Position numbers and translations under genes: made by a program. A stretch of 64,000 nt of DNA, taken from Rhabdophis nuchalis (Eukaryota > Chordata > Lepidosauria > Squamata > Natricidae). Under the pieces are notes generated by a model. It made no database searches and had not been told where the DNA came from. It saw nothing but the letters and a program-made list of their open reading frames with translations. Positions 57,855-64,000 of this stretch are shown piece by piece; positions within the stretch are counted from its first letter, which is position 1, and each line of letters starts with the position of its first letter. Location of the stretch: assembly GCA_039707465.1 (NCBI GenBank), contig CM077648.1, positions 73,861,619 to 73,925,618 on the forward strand. The letters run 5' to 3'.

Positions 57855-58545
57855 TCCTAGGTCCTTGGTTAGGACTCGAGCTGTTGAGCTACTAACCAGC
57901 TCCAAAGGCTGTGAATCTCATCAAAGATTATATAATAATAATAGTAATAGTAACAACCACCACCACCACCACCACCACTGGTCATTGTGTAAAAAATATG
58001 ACTTACCTATATCCAAAAAGTCATGGAAGCACAAAGTGGAAAAAGTTACTGAAAATGAGAAGGTGAAGATCTTGTGGGAATTTCGAATACAGACGGATCG
58101 TCATTTAGAACACAACACGCCAGATATCAAAGTTGTAGAGGGCTGAAGCATACGGTTTATTGATATTGCTGTATCAGGAGATGCCAGAGTCGAAGAAAGA
58201 AAACTATAAAAAAATCACAAAATATCGCGACCTGGCCATCGAAACTACACGGCTATGGATGAAACATGTAACAGTGCTACTCATTGTCTTCAGGGCACTT
58301 GGTACCATGTCCAAGAATTTTACAAAACACATAAAGACATTGCCGCTTCCTCAAATAACACCAGCAGAACTGCAAAAAACTGCTACTAGGAACATCATAT
58401 ATTTTAAGAAGATACTTGGTTGATGCCTAGGACACTGGCAGCAATCCTTATCAACCATTAGCACCAGTCAATGGTATTTGGGACACATCTTTAAATGTTC
58501 ACTTGACTGAGTTTCATGTTTAATAAATAAAAGAAATAATAATAA
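57855..58545 (+). mobile_element. R4/Dong-like LINE 3' end with restriction-like endonuclease remnant
   Basis: The plus strand encodes KILWEFRIQTDRHLEHNTPD followed by IKVVE (57,865-58,146). In shifted frames it continues with DIAVSGDAR, ITKYRDLAIETTRLWMKHVT, ALGTMSKNFTKHIKTLPLPQ and AELQKTA. This is the PD-(D/E)xK-type endonuclease block of the R2/R4-related clade. It ends in (AATAAT)n near 58,530. A (ACC)n tract (57,955-57,977) gives the His run. Frameshifted and inactive. Confidence 0.65.
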
Positions 58546-58592
58546 TAAAGGTATAACATAGAAGCTCAAAAATTAAGCTGAGAATAAACATA

Positions 58593-58624
58593 TATAGTTT
58601 AGTTTAGTTTATTTTCAATTTATA

Positions 58625-58683
<59 letters not shown>

Positions 58684-59690
58684 ATTTATAACCCGCTCTC
58701 TCTCCCCGAAGGGACTCGAGGCGGGGCACAGGGAAATTAAAAAATACATATAAAACCACAAACAATACAGTATTAAAAGGAATTAAACTAAATCCTGCGC
58801 TAAAATCCCATTTAAAACTAAGACAAGCCCCTAAAAAAAAACCTAAAACCAGTTAAGTTATCCCAAGCCAGCCAAGCAAAAGAAATGTGTTTTTAATTTT
58901 TGACGGAAGGAGCAGAGGTCCGTAGTTGTTCTAATATCGGGGGGAAGGTCATTCCAGAGGGTCGGGCCCGCCACAGAGAAGGCCCTTCCCTTGGGCGTCG
59001 CCCGCTGGCAGAGCCTAGTGGACGGCACTCGGAGAAGTCCCTCTCTGTGGGAGCGAATCGGCCGCAGGGATGTATGGGGCAGGATGCGATCCCGCAGATA
59101 GCTAGGTCCCGTGCCATGGAGCGCTTTAAAGATGATAACCAACACCTTGAAGCGCACCCGAAAGACGACAGGCAGCCAATGCAGCTCGCGCAGGAGCGGT
59201 GTTACATGGGAAAACCTAGAAGTTTCCCATAACTGCCCGCGCGGCTGTATTCTGGACAAGCTGCAGTCTTCGGGTGCACCTCAAGGGGAGCCCCATGTAG
59301 AGAGCATTGCAGTAGTCCAGTCGGGATGTCACGAGAGCATGAGTGACTGTGCAAAGGGCACCCCGGTCCAGTAGGGGATGCAACTGGCGGACCAGGCGAA
59401 CCTGGTAAAACACCCTCCTGGCTACGGCCGTCACTTGATCTTCCATGGACAGCCGTGCATCAAGGAGGACGCCCAAGTTGCGTGCCCCATCCACAGGGGC
59501 TAGATGTTTGCCCCCTATGGCCAGTGATGGGGTCAACTGGCTGTACCGGGATGCCGGGAACCACAGCCACTCGGTCTTGGACGGGTTGAGTCTGAGTCTG
59601 TTCCTTCCCATCCAGGCCCGCACGACTTCCAGGCACTGGCACATCCCCTCTACGGCATCGTTGGGGTGGTTTGGGGTAGATATATACAGC
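58593..59690 (-). mobile_element. L2/CR1-clade LINE, 5'-truncated
   Basis: Tail with (AAAT)n at 58,627-58,679, then CCCGAAGGGACTCGAGGCGG. Minus-strand frames 59,216-59,764 (LYISTPNHPNDAVEG, NRLRLNPSKTEWLWFPASRY) and 58,858-59,259 (LREL HWLP... GPTLWNDLPPDIR) cover the RT C-terminal half, with a frame change near 59,230. Confidence 0.88.
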
Positions 59691-60645
59691 AGCTTCACCA
59701 AAAAGGGACTCAGGGCAGTGCACAGAAAGATAAAACCCCACAATATACAAAATTTAAAAAACAATTAAACCCATACAGCTGTGCTAAATTTGAATAAATA
59801 GTTAAAACCATAAATAACGAATTAAAATAGTCCCTAATCTATGTCAAGCCGGCAAGACGAAAGAAATGAGCTTTTACCATCCGACGGAAGAGTCGTAGGT
59901 CCGTGATGGTACGGATATTGGGGGGGGAGGTCGTTCCAGAGTGTTGGACCCGCCACAGAGAAGGCTCTTCCCCTGGGGGTCGCCAGTCGGCATTGACCGG
60001 CTGACGGCACCCTGAGAAGGCCAACTCTGTGAGAGCGGACAGGTTGATGGGAGGAATGTGGTAGGAGGCGGTCTCTCAAGTAACCAGGACCCGAGCCATG
60101 GAGCGCTTTGAAGATGGTAACTACGACCTTGAAGCGCACCCGGAAGACCACAGGCAGCCAGTGCAGCTCGCGCAGGAGAGGTGTTACATGGGAGTAACGA
60201 GAGACTACCAGAATCCCCTGCGCGGCTGCATTCTGCACTAGCTGGAGCCTCCGGGTGCACCTCCGGGGGAGCCCCATGTAGAGGGTGTTGCAGTAGTCTA
60301 GGCGGGAAATAACGAGGGCTTGAGTGACTGTGCGTAGGGCATCTCGATCTAGAAAGGGGCGCAACTGGCAAACCTGATAGAAGGCACCCCTGGCCACGGC
60401 CGTCACATGGTTGTCTAAGGACAGCCGTGAATCCAGGAGGACACCCAAGTTGCGGGCCCTTTCCACGGGAGCCAATGTCTCGCCCCCGATAGCCAACGAT
60501 GGAGTTAGTTGGCTATATCGAGATGCCGGAAACCACAGCCACTCGGTCTTGGACGGGTTGAGTTTGAGTTTGTTCCTCCCCATCCAGAGCCGCACGGCCT
60601 CCAGACACCGAGACAGCACTTCCACGGCATCGTTGGGGTGGCCAG
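59691..60645 (-). mobile_element. L2/CR1-clade LINE, 5'-truncated, abutting the previous copy
   Basis: The minus-strand frame 59,834-60,625 is open for 263 codons (MEVLSRCLEAVRLWMGRNKL, VTQALVISRLDYCNTLYMGL, GPTLWNDLPPQ). It lacks the A-rich tail and joins the 5' end of the neighbouring copy. Both are truncated at nearly the same RT position (GGCATCGTTGGGGTGG on the plus strand). Confidence 0.88.
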
Positions 60646-60732
60646 GATAGGATGGCTGTATGTTGGGCAGTATGTTGATTAAATATCATCTTGTTTTTGT
60701 TTTGCAATGCAAAACAGTTTAAGTACTCTATA

Positions 60733-61290
60733 GGTAGTCCTCGACTTACCAAATTACAATGGTGCTAAATGAAGGGACTTACTACCTGCTGCCTAAACTT
60801 GAGCCATTGCAGTAACTCTGTAGTCATATAATTGTTGCAATCTGGACTATTGGCAACCTTTTTGCATTAATGATGGGTTGCCAAGGCCTCTGCGATTATA
60901 TAATCACCAAACATGCACAGATTTTGCAAAACTGTTGTACAAAAGCACTTTTGTTAGTCGCTGCTCCTATTTGACACATTGTGTTGTGACTATAAACACA
61001 TCCCCCCCCCACTCCCCCCGGCTTGCCTTAGAATGAGTCCCTGTCCCTCTTCTGCTCATGTTCGTGGCTTGCCCTCTTGCCATCTTGGTTGCCCCTGGGA
61101 AGAACCCACAAGCATTGGGACAGCCATGATCCAATCTTAAATTGGTCCATACATGTGCCATTTTTAGTCTACTTCTAAGCCGGGCTGGTGCAACCACAAT
61201 GCAGTTTGTCAAATAGGAGCAACAACTAACAAAAGTGCTTTTGTTCAACAGTTTTGCAAAGTTTGTGCATGTAATCATCATTTGCAATCT
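60733..61290. mobile_element. Mariner-type MITE end plus a fold-back insertion
   Basis: ATAGGTAGTCCTCGACTTA (60,733) is the left end of the 8,786-type family. Downstream, 60,905-60,990 and 61,193-61,278 are inverted copies of each other (around TTTTGCAAAACTGTTGTACA). About 200 bp separates the arms. Confidence 0.55.
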
Positions 61291-61763
61291 TCCTTGCTGC
61301 TTTCCTCAGAGGTGTCAGGCCCGAAAGACCAGTCCACAAATGAAGGTTCAATTTAACTGCTTTATTACTAAAAGACTAAGCATAGGAATCTTCAGTCAGC
61401 CCTTGTTTATGGTTAGATAAGGGTCAATGGCCATCATGACGAGGTTGGACTTCGCTTGTTTATGACTTTTTATATATTATATAATGATTCTAGGCAGAAT
61501 CCTAGAATATTTTTCATTCTTTGCCTTGGCTCTGCCATTCCTCCTACAGAAAGTCAGTAGGAGAGTCACTACAGGGCTTCCTCTGGTTCTTGGGGGCTGG
61601 TTGAAAAAGGTTTATTGAGATCCCTTTTGGGATGGACCTTTTCTAGCCAACCTCTGAGAGGGAGGGCAAGCTTTTCTCTATTTCAGAAACATTGGATTTG
61701 CCAGAAAGTGAGCAAAAGTTAATGAATGATGAAACCATGAGACAAATTGCCCATTTTCATTTG

Positions 61764-61862
61764 AAATTCAACTCCAGGAATCTTTCACATGACTGAGATA
61801 ATCAAAGGTTTAAACATAAAAGCTGAAAAAGACCCCTGCAGAGTTGTGGGTGGAGAAGAAAG
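61764..61862 (+). repeat. Short duplicate of 52,173-52,457 with internal deletion
   Basis: It matches 52,173-52,197 and then 52,376-52,457 nearly exactly. The intervening roughly 180 bp are missing, with TTTCAC at both ends of the missing part. Confidence 0.75.
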
Positions 61863-62012
61863 GGCTGGAAGGGACCTTAGAGGTCTTCTAGTCCAATATA
61901 CAGTATATATAGAACAGCCTCAGTAGAGTTCAGACTATTTTGACTTGCATTCCTTATAGGTATTGGAAGTGAAATTTAGTATGCAACTATTACGGATTAA
62001 ATAAAGCAAATA

Positions 62013-63063
62013 CTGTATTTTTCAGAGTATAAAACACACTGGAGTATAAAACGCACCCAGGTTTTGAAGAGGCAATTAAAAAAAAAAGTAGGTAGGTAGA
62101 TAGATAGAGGGATAAGAGAGGGAGAGAGAGAGAAATACAGTAGGTAGGGAGGGGGATAGAGAGAGTAACCAAGTAGGTAGGTAGATAAAGGGATATAGAG
62201 AGAAATAGAGAGAGAGAGAAATACAGTAGGTAGGTAGGTAGGTAGGTAGGGAGGGAGGGAGGGAGGGAGGGAGGGAGAGAGTGTAGATAGGTAGGGAGAG
62301 GGATAGAGAGAAATACAGAGAGAGAAATACATTAGGTAGGTAGGGAGAGAGAAAGTAGGTAGATTGGTAGGTAGAGGGATAGAGAGAAAAATATAGAGAA
62401 ATACAGTAGATAGGTAGGGGGAGAGAGAGAGAGAGTAGGTAGGTAGGTAGATGTTTCCAGGTGTATTTATCCATGTGCTGGAAAAGGAAATCCCTGACAA
62501 CCTGTAACTAAAACTTTGTTTCTGCCAGCACAGCACTTGACTAATATAATTCTCATCAATCCCTCTAACTAAACAGCTTTCCAAAAGGGAAAAAAAAAGT
62601 TTTTCCACTCTGCAAACCTTTCCAAAATGGCCCATTTTTCATGAAAATGAGCCCTTTTTTTTTTTAAAAAAAGGCATGAATAGCCTGGGGGGGGCCGCTT
62701 ACAGAGTGCTGCTGGGAGGCTGGGGGGCAAAAATGAGCAAAAATGGCACTTTTTCACAAAAACGGGCCTTTTTTTGTCAAAACAATTGCATACATAGTCT
62801 TATGGAGACTTATAGAGTGCTCCTGGGGGCTGGGGGGGGGGGCAAAATTGAGCAAAAAAAAAGCCTGTTTTTTTCTCATTTCTGCCCTTCCCAGTCCCCA
62901 GGGGTTCTCTGAAAGCCTCTATAAGGCTATGCACAGCCATTTTGGTGAAGGGGGTGGGGCTTCAGGAGGCAAAAAAAAATCTGTATTCGGTGTATAAGAC
63001 ACACCCAGCTTTTCAGCCTCTTTTTAGAGGAAAAAAGGTGCATCTTATACTCTGAAAAATATG
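62013..63063 (-). mobile_element. CCGTATTTTT-type DNA transposon, copy in reverse orientation
   Basis: The ends CTGTATTTTTCAGAGTATAA (62,013) and TATACTCTGAAAAATATG (63,063) are inverted. The minisatellite (62,090-62,450) is on the opposite strand (GTAGGTAGG, with AGAGAGAAATACAGTAGGTA recurring). The GC/poly-C half follows, so the element is inverted relative to copy 1. The 212- and 132-residue ORFs are repeat translations. Confidence 0.8.
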
Positions 63064-63239
63064 TTAGTTAAAAATTAAAATTTGGCAATGCTTATTTTGA
63101 TAAGCGAGTTAGGTACATTTCTTTTGCTTCTTTTCCAGACGGCAAATGTCTGTTAAATTTTTTCCAGGTAGCATTTTCCAAATGGCAGATAGCATTTTCC
63201 AGAATCCAGATTTCCCAGATGGCATTCAGATGGCAATAC

Positions 63240-64000
63240 TGTCTGCGCACGCGCGAAAAATGGCGACCGCGCCTTGATCAGGAGGAGACCCGGGGGTCGT
63301 TTTGCCTCCGGAGGGACGTTGCCAGCCCTCATTGCCCATCGTGGAGGGCTGGCCATGCAAGCTGACCCACTGGCCGTCACGCCGAGCCGCCCGGATTCAG
63401 AGGGCGAGCCTGGGCTGTGACGGGAGAGAGTGGAGACGCTGGGAGCGAGGGACGCGGCCAGAATCGGCCCTGCGGCCTAGAACGCCCCGGCCTAGAGCGT
63501 CCCGGCGTATCCTGGCGTTGGGGGGCGAAGCCGGGACGCGGAAGAACTAGAGGGTCCGGCCGGAACATCTGAAGGGCCGGACTGAGCCGTGCCGGGAGGA
63601 TTTTATTCAATCCGACCCGAGGGTGATCTTACCGACCGGCCCAGGAGAGGAGGGGAGAGTGCTGCGGGAGCTGCGGAAGCTGTGGATGGAAGGTTGGATG
63701 GCTGGAGGCAACGGACGGGAGGTGGAGCTGGTATGGAGAAATGGAAGAAGCTTGCGAGAGGAGAGATTGGAAGAGAGTGATATGAAGAGGAGAGAAAGAG
63801 GGGAAGGAGAGAATGAGGAGGAGATGGACTGGAGATGGATTGGAGATGGAGGAGAGATGGAGAGATGGATTGGAGATGAAATGGTGATGGAAGGGAGATG
63901 GATTGACGATGGAGATGGAAGGAGTTGGAGATGGAGGAGAAAAGAAAGAAGAAGAAGGAGATTGAGAATGTGTAGAAGAAGGAGAATGGACTGAGAGAAG
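63240..64000 (+). other. GC/CpG-rich block, probable LINE 5' UTR (alternatively a promoter)
   Basis: It begins with GTCTGCGCACGCGCGAAAAA and ATGGCGACCGCGCC, is CpG-rich to about 63,650, then becomes purine-rich (GATGGA repeats) to the window end. A sharp GC-rich start with a CGCACGCGC-like motif resembles the leader start of the L2 at 56,075 (CTGCGCATGCTCGAAAG, minus strand). ORFs of 82 and 123 codons here show no known motif. The element continues past the edge. Confidence 0.4.

Overview
The window is vertebrate nuclear DNA, most likely from a squamate reptile and probably a snake. The evidence is one intron-rich gene identical in length to vertebrate YEATS4, set in DNA packed with repeats typical of squamates: L2/CR1-clade LINEs with a (AAATA)n-type tail, tRNA-derived SINEs, hAT fold-back elements, Penelope-like remains, a Tc1 element and many microsatellites. 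The species assignment is inference from repeat content. Most long open reading frames here are translations of pyrimidine microsatellites or antisense frames of LINEs, not genes.

Layout. 1-6,400 is AT-rich, almost free of interspersed repeats, and may be the long 3' UTR or downstream flank of a plus-strand neighbour; CPSF6 is the guess from conserved synteny. 7,500-8,000 is the CpG-rich YEATS4 promoter. YEATS4 itself (7 coding exons, 7,822-17,251, plus strand, 227 codons) is intact, and all seven exons join in frame with GT-AG borders. 17,900-20,680 holds Penelope-like debris, a DNA transposon and a 347-bp tandem dimer of a small element carrying a tRNA-type Pol III promoter and a hammerhead ribozyme. 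21,008-24,011 is an ORF1-only L1-like element with a nested L2. 24,185-25,904 is a dead Tc1 transposon with nested insertions. 25,975-29,480 is the longest L2 copy. 30-37 kb is intergenic DNA with further L2 copies. 37,150-38,300 is a second CpG island with a strong splice donor; with a well-bordered 45-nt exon candidate at 49,301-49,345 it may be the 5' non-coding start of the next plus-strand gene (FRS2 by synteny). The rest (38-64 kb) would then be intron sequence full of transposons, ending in a GC-rich block at 63.2 kb that may be a LINE 5' end.

The most interesting system is the hammerhead-bearing element family. Four copies (20,022; 20,369; 40,183; 50,912) share a 47-nt type I hammerhead core. 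Base changes in stems I, II and III between copies are compensatory. In three of them the ribozyme follows, or is associated with, A and B boxes spaced 44-45 nt apart as in tRNA genes. The copies occur as head-to-tail repeats with period about 344-347 bp, the arrangement expected of retrozyme-like elements that spread through self-cleaved, circularised RNA. Their ends repeatedly adjoin long (AT)n tracts.

Other notable structures are a 1.79-kb hAT-type element with an exact 8-bp target duplication, a family of near-perfect palindromic hAT elements with 8-bp duplications (two inside YEATS4 introns), a transposon family with an internal ~80-bp minisatellite, and a solo LTR with a 5-bp duplication.
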